Below the pieces are notes generated by a model. That model saw nothing but the letters and a program-made list of their open reading frames with translations, did not search any database and was not told where the DNA came from. Both the position numbers and the translations under genes were made by a program. Source: Paralithodes platypus (taxonomy: Eukaryota > Arthropoda > Malacostraca > Decapoda > Lithodidae). From it: DNA of 64,000 nucleotides. How positions within the stretch are numbered: position 1 is the first letter of the stretch; each line of letters starts with the position of its first letter. Below, in pieces: positions 32,385 to 43,025 of this stretch. Where the stretch lies: the NCBI GenBank assembly GCA_032716605.1, contig CM064552.1, forward strand, positions 12,497,886 to 12,561,885, given 5' to 3'.

Positions 32385-32681
32385 TTCAGCTTCCATACGT
32401 ATATGGCTATGTTGTTACTGTGTGATAACTCTTTGGAGGAGATGTGTTTTCTGTTTTTGCTTGATCATTTATAGCTGTATTATTAAGATGTGGAGAAGAT
32501 GTTTTACCGATATTATAACCATTGTGTGTGTGTTATCTGTGTTTGTTCGTTTTCTTATGTTGTTTTGTGTTTTCCCTGTTCTTGCTCTGTCTTGAGTCGG
32601 CCATCCCCCAAAAATTAAAAAAAAAAAAATAGAATAACGTAAACAATAAAAATAGGAAAAATGGGGATTGGGCCTTAGCAG

Positions 32682-32712
<31 letters not shown>

Positions 32713-33196
32713 GATAGATAGATAGATCGATCGATAGATAACCATTTTAACTGAGTGGAGGAGTGTTTAGCTGTAGTACATCTCATTCAAACAAGCCTAC
32801 AGTAATTACCCGGTTCAGTAAAAGTTGCCTGGTAAATGCAACTTTTTCCATTGCATTAAAAAGCACAAGATCCAGTCCAATTATGGTCGGTTAGGCTAAT
32901 GGGGAGAGTTTCCGGTTATCGATTGTTTTTATGATGTTATGCTTACGGTATATTGTGTATTAAGGTATTCACTAAAAGGTAATTATCACGCTTAGATACA
33001 GTATATATTTCTTGAGCCATGAACGATACTAACATTGATGTAATGTAATTATTTATTCATTTATGTATTAAGTCATTGGGCTATTTTGTTATGCTTTATT
33101 TACAAAGTTTATACCGTACCTAATTAATTTGGAAAACATAATAATAAATATATTACTTGTATCTGTTCTAGTAAAGTCTGTTTCGTTCAACGTTTC
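32385..33196. other. Intergenic DNA with (GATA)n
   Basis: (GATA)n with a GATC variant at about 32682-32740. The short hydrophobic plus frame at 32374-32595 and its antisense frames have no recognisable domain. Confidence 0.45.
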
Positions 33197-33518
33197 TTAA
33201 GGGGAGATTTCCACTTGAGAGATTTTTTTCTGGACCCCCTTTCTCCCTCATGTTTAGCCCCATTGCTTTTGAGATTTTAAGACCTTCGCCCTGGTAGTTT
33301 GGATATTTTAAGACATTTTGCCCCATTTCTGTCATTTTTAAGACCTTTCGTGCCGTTAAGGTGTCGATTTTTTCCTGGCGAGCGATAGCGAGCCTGTAAT
33401 TTAAGAGCAAACGGGCTCCGGCCGGGATATTTTTCTACCGAAAAAAGTACAAATTTATCTTGAAAGGGGGTCTAGGGGGTGATACAAAAGTAGGGAACAA
33501 ACTAAATACCTCCCTTAA
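33197..33518 (-). mobile_element. Family A, slightly shortened
   Basis: TTAA at both ends. The hairpin is damaged (CGGGCTCCGGCCGGG) and the right arm lost the AAGCTTGATGG block between GGGGGTGAT and AGGGAACAAAC. Confidence 0.88.
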
Positions 33519-33603
33519 GGAGCCTGTACAGGTCATTGGTACACATTTTGTTTATAGATGTTTGGCTTTATCAGGTCATCAGGTAAATATATATCATTAC
33601 AAG

Positions 33604-33604
<1 letters not shown>

Positions 33605-33675
<71 letters not shown>
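33605..33675. repeat. (TA)n microsatellite ending in TACCGGTA
   Basis: About 70 bp of TA, closed by ACCGGTATAT. The same TA-to-ACCGGT junction occurs at 2545 and 50734. Confidence 0.95.
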
Positions 33676-33677
<2 letters not shown>

Positions 33678-33841
33678 GGTATATATTATGATGCTACCGG
33701 TACCATTTGTTGAGGGTTACTAATGTTTTCCATTGGGTCATTTGATCGACAGCGGTGGACGTAATACCTTTAGTGTGGCACCGAAGTAGGCTATACATAA
33801 ACCTTGATCCATGCATCACTTACTGTATTAGACTCTTCCGT

Positions 33842-34181
33842 GTAAGGGGAGATTTCCACTTGAGGGACTTTTTTCTTGACCCCTTTCTCCCTCATGTCTA
33901 GCCCCATTGCTTTTGAGATTTTAAGACGTTTTCCCCATTAGTTTTGTGATTTTTAAGATATTTCCGTCCCATTCTGTCAATTTTAAGACCTTTCGTGCCA
34001 TTTAGGTGTCGATTTTATCCTGGCGAGCGATAGCGAGCCTGTAATTTAAGAGTAATCTGCCTTCGGCCGGGACATTTTTCTACCGAATTTTCTACCGAAA
34101 AATTTACAAATTCATCTTGAAAGGGGGTGAAATTTTAAGATTGCTGGAGGAGTAGGAAACAAACTAGAAACCTCCCCGTAA
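33842..34181 (-). mobile_element. Family A flanked by GTAA instead of TTAA
   Basis: Left edge GTAAGGGGAGATTTCCACTT, right edge ACCTCCCCGTAA. The same altered tetranucleotide on both sides suggests a genuine GTAA target rather than independent decay. The TTCTACCGAA block is duplicated inside. Confidence 0.85.
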
Positions 34182-35292
34182 GTATTTAATATTCACTGTT
34201 GTTTATTCACTCTCCTTTCATAATTATATCCACTTTACTGGCTCTGGTGGCATAGTCACTCATAGAAATTGGGGGACCTATGTTTTTCAGTATCGCATGG
34301 TACCTGCGCGGACATAGTACGGTACTCTGTCTCTGATGCAAGCACATTGCTAATTTTATATACATGATATGCTGAAACTTATTTATTACTTAATGTATAG
34401 TAATGTACAGTTGTCAGCATCCAATTTGCATAATATCGAGCACGGCGATATGCAATTTTGTATTTATCCCAAATACTAAAGAACTTGACTCTACAAGTTC
34501 AAATGGCTGTAATGTTATTGGTGTTTACAATTCTACATTTATATATCAATCTACCTGTATGTATTTGCATAGAGAAGATGATTAGAATCCATGAATGTTT
34601 GTGAGTGAGTGTATGTGTCGGGACAAGGGGAGAGTGCCGGTTCAGTTAAGACTCTTATTACCGAGAAGTAAAAACTGGATTATGGCTTGGCCGGTTCTGT
34701 CATCATTCGGCCGAGCTGCTGGGGCCGCTGGGATGTTTGGGCAGGCAGGCATGGAAGGGCGCTATTATACCAGGATTGGTTATTATATATATATATACGC
34801 ACGGTATGCGTGTGTGTTTATGTTTGTCTTTCGACTTATGTATGTATCTATGTGTTGCCTTATGTGTCTCCCTCCCACTACGTACCCCTGCCCCACTACG
34901 CTAGTTATCCGCCTGTTAACCAGCCCCTATTCGACCCTGCAGTAGCTCATGCCTCGTTAACTTTATGAGCGAGGTGTTGGTTTGACCTTATGACCCGATG
35001 AGAAGCTTGGTGTTGTGGGAAACTTCGGCAGCCACCTGATATGGGTTTGAAACCTCCTGGCTGCAGATAGGGTTTGGGAGGCGGACTCCTAAAGTGATTA
35101 AGTTTGTCCTCAAGAAGAACAAGTGAACTTAATTTTGCCACAGGCCACTATTCCACTATAGCCTAGTGTATTCGGTTCCACTTCATCTGCGATACAGCAC
35201 TACAGTAATTGTGGTCATGAATACTTGAAAACCTCCCAATGATCCATCTAAAAAGGTGATTTCCAGTAATTCTATGTTTGTGTCTCAAACAG
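34182..35292. other. Intergenic DNA, nothing recognised
   Basis: Short frames up to 116 codons without domains. A TGGGTTTGAAACCTCC word near 35042 looks like a palindrome rather than a Pol III B box. Confidence 0.4.
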
Positions 35293-35607
35293 TTAAGGGG
35301 AGGTCTTTAGTTTGTTTCCTACTCCTCCAGCAATCTAAAAATGTCACCCCCTTGACCCCCTTTCAATATAAATTTGTACATTTTTCGGCAGAAAAATTTC
35401 CCAGCCAAAGGCCGGTTCCTCTTAAATTACAGGCTCGCTATCGCTCGCCAGGATAAAATCGACACCTGAATGGCACGAAAGGGGTGAAAGTTCTTAAAAT
35501 CGCTAAACTAATGGGGCAAACGTTTTATAATATCAAAAGCAATGGGGCTAAACATGAGAGAGAAAGGGGTCAAGATAAAAATCCCTCAAGTGGAGATCTC
35601 CCCTTAA
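35293..35607 (+). mobile_element. Family A, lacking one internal unit
   Basis: TTAA at both ends, 315 bp. Between GGCACGAAAGG and GGTGAAAGTTC one copy of the ~33-bp internal unit is missing relative to 62342-62678. Hairpin decayed on one side (CCCAGCCAAAGGCCGG). Confidence 0.9.
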
Positions 35608-35852
35608 ATTAATGGGAACATTGTAGTTCGCCAGCGTATCATAATTGAACCTCCAATAATTATCCAGTAATTTTTGTCCAGTATTGTATCCTGCGGATTC
35701 CTTTTCTATCCTCAAAATCCCTGAAACGTTTCTTCATATCCTTTCCCAGCATTTCTCTTACTTTTTCATTGTTTGGTCGGTAGAGCTAAGGCCTCTAAAT
35801 TGGAAATGCTCCTGAATAGGTGAAATCTTTGCTAATTACTACTGGAGTTTGT

Positions 35853-36180
35853 GAGTCTCTCTGTGACTGAGAGCAACAAATCACACACATGCCACATTCC
35901 CAACCCTATTCTATCCAATTTTCTAACCCAAGAGTCAACCTATTTTCCCCATCTTTGTTTTACTCAACCAGTAAGCTCTGGAACTCTCTCCTGCAATCTA
36001 TCTTTCCCTCATCCTATTAATTAAACTGCTTCAAGCTCCGTGTGTCCAGACATATTGACTCTAACGTACGGACCTTGAATTTGGCTCTCTTTCACTGTTT
36101 TAACTTGAGGAGGTGGGGTGTCGGGTGGGGATGGGGGGGGGGGGGACACTTGTTACATGTAGCTTTGCCTTTTGTCTACT
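35853..36180 (+). pseudogene. LINE reverse transcriptase C-terminal fragment
   Basis: Around 35930-36050, reading across frames, the strand encodes relics of LFSPSLFYSTSKLWNSLLQ, then a stop and LNCFKLRVSRHI, matching the C-terminus of the LINE at 23381-24998. After a G-run, GACACTTGTTACATGTAGCT and TTGCCTTTTGTCTAC match the LINE 3' stem-loop region. No poly(A) tail remains. Confidence 0.75.
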
Positions 36181-36315
36181 TCTAACACATAGACGACATT
36201 GGGCGGTGTCGGGAAATGGCGCCCGTCCTGTCTATGGGTAATATGGTAATTATGGTCTCTGGACACCCCCTGCCACCAACACGTCATCGGCGGGAGGGAG
36301 GCACACCACCCGTCA

Positions 36316-36702
36316 TTAAGGGAGCCCACCTCGCTTTTTTTCTCTTTCTCTCCCTCTCTCTTTGGCTTGTATCCATTCGGCCCCATTCAGCCTACTGTTT
36401 TAAGACGTTTACCCCCATCCAGGTGTCAATATTTTCCTGGTGAGCAGTAGCAAGCCAGCATATATATTTTATTGTTTTGACAGCAAGCTAAATTTGTAAA
36501 TTTTTCGATAGAAAATTGTCTCCGGCGAAGCCGGATTTCTCCATACAATGCTGGCTCGCTATCGCTCGCCAGGAAGAAATCGACACCTGGATGGGGTAAA
36601 CGTCTTAAACAGTAGGCTGAATGGGGCCGAATGGATACAAGCCAGGGAAAGAGAGAAAAGGGGAGAAAGATAAAACAAAAAACGGTGACCCCCCCCCCTT
36701 AA
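36316..36702. mobile_element. Family B element
   Basis: TTAAGGGAGCCCACCTCGC left, GGTGACCCCCCCCCTTAA right. Left motif changed to TGAGCAGTAGCAAGCC; right motif intact. The flank before it (ACGTCATCGG, CCGTCA) resembles the flank of 38270, so both may sit in copies of an older repeat. Confidence 0.9.
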
Positions 36703-37092
36703 CACCTTTTGGCCTCAAGACAATGTTTGACCTTTTGTATTGGCTCTTATTAGACGATTATGTGCAGTTAATTTCCTAGGACCTGTGGGAGTTAGAGGAA
36801 GATTTAGGTTATTATTACCTCTGTGTTTCTCAGATATCCTTCCTGAGCTGAAGGACCTGTGGGAGTTTAAGGGTCAATCAAGATCAATTTGACAGTTTTT
36901 GGCAGATATCCTCTCTAAGCTTTCATATAATATGAAGATATTATTCAGTTTAGAAAGGAATGTTAAAAGTCATTGTTAATCGAGATAGAATGTACCCCTT
37001 TGATACATAGAGGACCTCCCAAAACTGAGGAAAATTGTCTAATATTGACAAGATTAAAATAGACAAAGAGGTCCTCGTATACTGAAAGGGTC
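36699..37092. mobile_element. Family E-like copies abutting family B
   Basis: Starts at the shared TTAA. E blocks appear twice (TTAGACGATTATGTGCAGTT and ATATTATTCAGTTTAGAAAG), so two E copies are probably nested or tandem. Ends near ACTGAAAGGGTCAA. Confidence 0.6.
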
Positions 37093-37249
37093 AATAAGAT
37101 TGTAACTATGTGATTAACCAAAATATAATTTAAAAGGTAAAATCTTGCTGAATGGGTTTTAATAACGTGGTGTTTTTTCTTGCGTGTGGTTACTGTTAGG
37201 TTAACACTACATGGTACGACGTCTTAGGGTTATTATGATATTTATTTAA

Positions 37250-37643
37250 TTATTATTGAGGGCTTTGGTTGTTTTTTTGCCATTTTCGAGCAAAGTATTT
37301 TGTCCCTTTGACTTAAAACTCCTCCTCATATCCCCTTCAACCGAACATAACCCCCAGACCCCCTTCAAGCTAAATATGTACACTCGACCAAAAAACAATC
37401 TTTACACTGGTGAGCTGTAAATAAGCTAGTGTGAACGGAATGAATCGGGTGAAACATACGTCTGTGAGGTATTATCATAAGATTTCGACCCACTTCCAGA
37501 ATGTTTAGAGCGTTAGTGTAAAGATTGTTTTTTGGTCGAGTGCACATTATTCGATAGACAAATGTTCAGACCGAAGGCCGGTTTCTCCTAAATTGCAAGC
37601 TCGCTAACGCTCACCCCCCCCCCCCCCCCAAAAAAAAAAAATA

Positions 37644-37684
<41 letters not shown>

Positions 37685-37800
37685 GATATAAATTATAACA
37701 AATTAAAGACTTAACTAATTAATACAAACAAATCGACATTTGAATTGGGTGAAGTGTCTTATAATCGCCAAACTAATGGAGTGAAAGAAGGAGGGTATGA
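37250..37800 (+). mobile_element. Old family A copy with two insertions
   Basis: TTATTGAGGG start as in 5610. Contains AGACCCCCTTCAAGCTAAAT, then an inserted element (37382-37540), then TTATTCGATAGACAAATG, ACCGAAGGCCGG and AGCTCGCTAACGCTCAC. A C/A/TA/AAT low-complexity block (37613-37685) separates this from ATCGACATTTGAATTGG and ATCGCCAAACTAATGG. Confidence 0.75.
37382..37540. mobile_element. 159-bp TIR element nested in family A
   Basis: Ends ACTCGACCAAAAAACAATC and its inverse GATTGTTTTTTGGTCGAG give inverted repeats of about 27 bp. The flanks TGTAC (37377) and TGCAC (37541) look like a 5-bp duplication with one later change, because undisturbed A copies have a single TGTACA there. Confidence 0.82.
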
Positions 37801-38269
37801 AAAGACCCGTTTCGCACCAGATAGAGTTAGTTAGCAGGGTGTAAGACCAGGGCAATTTATTTTTGTGATAGGGAATACAAGACAATTAACATGATATATA
37901 TTTGTTTGGACTATTTAGACATATGCTCAGCTGATACGCATACATTTCACGATGTACTGTATATCTGAAAAGAAGATAATATGTTAACATTTTACATTAT
38001 GAACTTTAAAAATCAAATAGGGTAGGATCTCCTTTTATCTTTTGACTCCCACAGATCCTCCGAACTTTAAACAACTTGTCTAAAGTTAACCAGAACATAC
38101 AGTAATTTAAAGGGCATCATCATCCTGAGAGGATTAAAGTAAATTGTACATTTTTCTTTTGTTTATAGTACAGTCTTTAGGTAAACACACATCCACGCCT
38201 CCTCCTCCTCCTCCCTATACGCTCCCCCTCCGACACCACGTCATCGGTTGGTGAGAGACAGGGCCGTCA
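37801..38269. other. Intergenic DNA with a family E half-copy
   Basis: GACTCCCACAGATCCTCCG, AACAACTTGTCTAAAG and CATCATCCTGAGAGGATTAA at about 38040-38138 are the right half of E. The remainder is unrecognised. Confidence 0.45.
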
Positions 38270-38656
38270 TTAAGGGGGGTCACCGGCGTTTTCTATCTTT
38301 CTCTCCTTATCTCTCTTTCCCTGTACTGGCTTATATCCATTCGGCCCCATTCAGCCAATTGTTTTAAGACGTTTATCCCCATCCAGGTGTCGATTTCTTC
38401 CTGGCAGGCGATAGCGAGCCAGCATTGTAAGGAGAAATCCGGCTTCGCCGGAGAAGTTTTTCTATCGAAAAATGTACAAATTTAGCTTGCTGTCAAAACA
38501 AAAATATATATATTCTGGCTCGCTAGCGCTCGCCAGGGAAATATTGACACCTGTATGGGGGTAAACGTCTTAAAACAGTAGGCTGAATGGGGCCGAATGG
38601 ATACAAGCCAAAGAGAGAGGGAGAGAAAGAGAAAAAAGCGAGGTGGGCTCCCTTAA
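38270..38656. mobile_element. Family B element, complete
   Basis: TTAAGGGGGGTCACCGGCG left; AGGTGGGCTCCCTTAA right. The left motif reads GGCAGGCGATAGCGAGCC, the right GGCTCGCTAGCGCTCGCC. Centre hairpin CCGGCTTCGCCGG intact. Confidence 0.92.
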
Positions 38657-39251
38657 CTTGTGTCTAGCAAAAAAAAAAAAAAAATTACACTGTTTAAGAC
38701 CCACCATTAGCTTTATGATCACCAGTAATCTGTTCTAGGTGTGTGTGTGTGTGTGTGTGTGTGTTGGGTTTGTGAGTGGGTGTTGGTGTCTGTATGTCTG
38801 TGTGTGTGCTTGGGTGGGTGTCTGTATGTGTGTATTTGCATAGGTGGGTTTATTTATTTGTGTCTGCTTCTGTGTGTGTGTTTGCGTGTAGAGAGAAAGA
38901 GAAAACAGGAGTGTATGATTGTATTTACCATATGTATTTGTTTAACAGAATGTTTTATTTATTACTGAGATGGGGCACTTCGAACATAATTATGCCAACA
39001 CCAATATGAGTCAGCCTTAACTCGACCCGACCTAATCTAACCTAACCTAACCTAACCTAACCTAGTATAATGTGCAGTAATTTAACCAGTTCAAGACACG
39101 GCCATTATATATACGATCATAATAATCTGTCCTGGCTTGTGCTGAGTTCAAGAGTTGCAGATTATTACCTCAGTTGTAGGAATTTTAAAATACAGTTTGG
39201 TTGTTCTGATATATCGTGCTCTGTGGGTGATAATTTTTAGTGACCTTCAAG
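38657..39251. other. GT-rich DNA and an interstitial CCTAA run
   Basis: (GT)n at 38738-38764 and looser GT text to 38890. At about 39030-39064 is a short CCTAA tandem (four to five perfect units preceded by variants). No gene. Confidence 0.6.
39030..39064. repeat. Interstitial (CCTAA)n, telomere-like
   Basis: CTAACCTAACCTAACCTAAC core. The complement TTAGG is the common arthropod telomere unit; the array here is only about 25-30 bp. Confidence 0.7.
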
Positions 39252-40710
39252 GGGGATGATAATTTTGAATGGCCTTTTTGGGGGATGATTATTTTGAATG
39301 GCATTTTTGGGGATGCTAATTTTGAATGGTGTTTTGGGGATGATCATTTTGAATGGTGTATTGGGGATAATAATTTTGAATGGTGTTTTGGGGATGATAA
39401 TTTTGAATGGTGTATTGGGGATAATCATTTTGAATGGTGTTTTGGGGATGATAATTTTGAGTGGTGTTTTGGGTATAATAATTTTGAATGGTGTTTTGGG
39501 GATAATGATTTTGAATGGTGTTTTGGGGATAATAATTTTGAATGGTGTTTTGGGGATGATAATTTTGAATGGTGTTTTGGGGATAATCATTTTGAATGGT
39601 GTTTTGGGGATGATAATTTTGAATGGTGTTTTGGGGATAATAATTTTGAATGGTGTTTTGGGGATAATAATTTTGAATGGTGTTTTGGGGATGATAATTT
39701 TGAATGGTGTATTGGGGATAATAATTTTGAATGGTGTTTTGGGGATAATAATTTTGAATGGTGTATTGGGGATAATAATTTTGAATGGTGTTTTGGGGAT
39801 GATAATTGTGAGTGGTGTTTTGGGTATAATAATTTTGAATGGTGTTTTGGGGATAATGATTTTGAATGATGTTTTGGGGATAATCATTTTGAATGGTGTT
39901 TTGGGGATAATAATTTTGAATGGTGTTTTGGGGATGATAATTTTGAATGGTGTTTTGGGGATAATCATTTTGAATGGTGTTTTGGGGATAATAATTTTGA
40001 ATGGTGTTTTGGGGATGATAATTTTGAATGGTGTATTGGGATAATAATTTTGAATGGTGTTTTGGGGATAATAATTTTGAATGGTGTATTGGGGATAATA
40101 ATTTTGAATGGTGTATTGGGGATAATAATTTTGAATGGTGTTTTGGGGATAATAATTTTGAATGGTGTATTGGGGATAATAATTTTGAATGGTGTTTTGG
40201 GGATGATAATTTTGAGTGGTGTTTTGGGTATGATCATTTTGAATGGTGTTTTGGGGATGATTATTTTGACATGCTTTAGGGGATGATAATTTTTAATTGT
40301 TTTTGGAAATTATAATTTTGAATGGTGTTTTGGGGGATGATAGTGTTGAATGGTGTTTCGGAGATTATAATTGTGAATCGTGTTTTGGTGATGATAATTT
40401 TGAATTATGTTTTTTAAGGATGATAATTTTGAATGGTGTTATGGGTGATGATAATTTTGAATGGTGTTTTCAAGGCTGATGATAATTGTAATGGTATTTT
40501 TGGGATGATAATGTAGTATGTTTTTTTTTTTTTGGGGGGGGGGATGAATATTTTGAATAGTGTTATGAGGGATGATAAATTTGAATGGTGTTTTCGAGGC
40601 TGATAATACCGTAATTTGTAATGGTCTTGTTGGGATGATAATTTTGAATGGTGTTTTGGGGATGATACATTTGATTGGCCTTTTGGAAGGGATGATAATG
40701 TTGAATGGCA
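39252..40710. repeat. 27-bp minisatellite, about 45 units
   Basis: Unit contains GGGGATGATAATTTTGAATG then GTGTTTT. It is regular from about 39320 to 40260, then increasingly diverged with gaps to about 40710. The unit is a multiple of three and free of stops in several frames, which explains long frames on both strands (repeats of Asn-Gly-Val-Leu-Gly-Ile-Ile-Ile-Leu, or Asp-Asn-Phe-Glu-Trp-Cys-Phe-Gly). Alternation of GATGAT/GATAAT/GATTAT and of GTTTT/GTATT makes higher-order variants. Confidence 0.95.
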
Positions 40711-41255
40711 TTTTTTTGTTTTTGTATTTAGTTGCCTTTATTGGGGGGGGGGGGGGGATATGTGCTAATTTGAACACGTACCGATTGAAACACTTTTTTA
40801 TCCCTACCGTTACCAGTTTGTTTAAAATAAGCGTTCAATTTTAACAGTATAGATACAAGGAGTGTATCCAATGTAATATGTATTTTATTGTGTTAAATAC
40901 ATTTACATTGTTTTGGAATTGGGCACTGTTGGTATAATATAAATTAAACTATTTGGAGTTTATCTTGTTAGAGTCGCATACATTATAGCACCCAATCATC
41001 ATGTTTGTATGCCTGATTACTCTGGTTACAAACTACTGTAGGCTTCACACACACCAACAGCCATTCCAACTGATCGATAACATTCCGCAGACACTTCTCT
41101 CCATAAACTGACCCTCACTAGAGATCCTGTAGTAAGAGAGTTCGGACACCTTTCTCTTTAGCCGCCATTTTGGTGCCATGATTATCAAACAACGGAATTG
41201 GCTATGATGTATTTGTGAGCATGTAGAAATTATATCCAAACGCCAAACATTTCCC
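40711..41255. other. Intergenic DNA, nothing recognised
   Basis: A G-run at 40743-40757, otherwise AT-rich unique sequence. Confidence 0.4.
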
Positions 41256-41815
41256 GTTAGATCCATTGCTAAAAATGCCTCAAAGAAACTTGTGTTCTTT
41301 ATCGAGTTCGTCAATTTGTCATTGACGAGCAGTTAGTCATAATATATAATTATGTCATGCGTATAAGCTTGAGTATTACTCGCCTTTTTTGGAGTGGATT
41401 AGGGAAGCCGGCGCTTAGGCACTTAGGTCAAATACAAAACAAAGCCGTTAAAATTGTCAATAACCGAATTATTACAAATTAATTCCCTCCATTACAAAGA
41501 CATGTTGCATCTCTTGCATTGTTTTACAGATACTTTTATGGTACCGTAAGTGTTCAGCTGAACTTGCTGCAATTGTGTCATCTCTTCTCAGCTTTCCCTT
41601 TGGTATTAGGGCATGTGTTAGCGCCCTTGACTTAACAATCACTCCTCCACATTGCAGAACTTCTGCTTATAAAAAGTAATTGTTATCCCGAATCACATCT
41701 CTTTGGAACTCCCTTCCTCAGAGTACCGTACATTTACCTTTCAATCAACAACTATGTTAATCCAGCTGTTATAGGTTTATCTGCACGTAGAACACCATTA
41801 GGTGAATGGATAATT
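41256..41815 (+). pseudogene. Heavily decayed LINE C-terminal fragment
   Basis: Parallels 41872-42435 at the DNA level: CCATTGCTAAAAATGCCTC, GAGTTCGTCAATTTGTCATT, ACGAGCAGTTAGTCATAATA, CATCTCTTGCATTGTTTTAC, CTCTTTGGAACTCCCTTCCT. Stops and shifts break every frame, so it is older than its neighbour. Confidence 0.75.
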
Positions 41816-41871
41816 TTGTCATGAAACTGTTTTTCCTTTTTTTCATATTTATGAAAACAATCCTGAGCTGG

Positions 41872-42435
41872 ACACCATGTTAAATCCATTGCTAAAAATA
41901 CCTCTTAAGAAAATGAGACTTCTATACAGAGTTCGAGAATTCGTCACTGACAAGCAGTTAGCCATTATATATCAAAGTCATGTTCGTTCTCAGATGGAAT
42001 ACTGTTCACCCTTGTGGAATAGATGTGGTGTGGCTGCATTGGGGCAGCTGGATAAAATTAAGAATATAGTAACAATCAATAACCCTGTAATCATGCAGGA
42101 TCTTCCTCCGTTATTCATACTGGTACAAAAAGATGTTGCATCCCTTGCATTACCCTACAAATATTTTCATGGTAAATGTTCTGAGGAACTTGCTTCAATT
42201 ATACCACCTCTCCACATCTTTCCCCACAGAACTAGGGCAGATGGAAATGCCCATGAATTCACACCCTCTTTTCCACAATGTAGAGCTTCCGCTTATCAAA
42301 ATATATTTATCCCCAGATCTTCTACTCTGTGGAATTCACTTCCTTGGAGTTGCTTTCCACAAATTTACAATCCACAACAGTTACAGTCCAATTGTTACAA
42401 GCATTTTATGAATGTGCCTTAGGCACATGGACCTT
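41872..42435 (+). pseudogene. LINE reverse transcriptase C-terminal fragment, 181-codon open frame
   Basis: The frame 41877-42422 is open for 181 codons and corresponds to the region after the catalytic domain of a non-LTR reverse transcriptase. It shows VRSQMEYCSPLWN (about residues 39-51; compare IRPCIEYCSHVWG-type text in the 24-kb LINE), VASLALPYKYFHGKCSEELA (about 94-113), TLWNSLPWSCFP (about 152-163) and a natural stop after a cysteine/histidine-bearing tail. The catalytic palm is absent and there is no start context, so it is a remnant. After the stop comes GGCACATGGACCTTTATTGT, then GTATGTATGTA, a plausible 3' end. Confidence 0.85.
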
Positions 42436-42523
42436 TATTGTATGTATGTATACTACAGTAATCTGGCTTTAAGTTAACTTTTGCAGTATTTGAAAAAGGA
42501 ACATTTACACTATATTCTGTTTA

Positions 42524-42675
42524 TCATTGGATGTATTTATGCAATTTAGGAAGGATCTCTAGGAAACAAAGGGGGTAAAAATGATCTAAATTAACGCTCT
42601 TCCTAAACTGCATAATATCATATAACATTAACCAGATTAAACTGTCAAAACCCGTCATAATTCTCAAAGGCATAC
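42524..42675. mobile_element. Family E diverged copy
   Basis: GCAATTTAGGAAGGATCTCT, CTCTTCCTAAACTGCATAAT and AACTGTCAAAACCCGTCATA in E order; ends lost. Confidence 0.55.
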
Positions 42676-42859
42676 CGGTATATAAAACAGCTAGGGTCCT
42701 GGCCATGATCTTGCCCGCACACCCACGGCGGCTGACATTCTTGTGGTGGCCTGGTTTAAGTAATATTATAATAATTAGGGTGAAGGAGCGCACTCACCCT
42801 ATTGGCCTCCGCCCACTAATATCGCATAAATCTAGCGTCAGGAGATCTAGTTTGTGATA

Positions 42860-43025
42860 AGCTGGTCCTAAGCCCTTTAGTAAGATTATGCCCTTTTTTG
42901 TTATGTTAAAAATCATATTCAAATTAGGAAGTATCTGTGAGAGTTGGCGTTAATAATTGAGATAGTTTGTAGGCTATCTCCTTGTTTACGAGAGGTCCTC
43001 CCTAGCAAAGTAAAACAGCCTATTG
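42860..43025. mobile_element. Family E diverged copy
   Basis: TCAAATTAGGAAGTATCTG, AATTGAGATAG, GAGGTCCTCCCTAGCAAAG and CCTATTGTTGAATGC follow E order. Confidence 0.45.

Noticed and set aside
35030..35060. Possible Pol III B box (GGGTTTGAAACC)
   Set aside because: It is a simple palindrome without an A box or foldable cloverleaf upstream.
36216..36443. 75-codon frame repeated elsewhere in the window with similar peptide (also 4138-4365 and 60525-60716)
   Set aside because: It is the translation of a family B arm; similarity between copies reflects the element, and frames break in other copies.
39237..40286. Very long repetitive frames on both strands
   Set aside because: The 27-bp unit is a multiple of three without stops; both strands being open argues for satellite, not gene.
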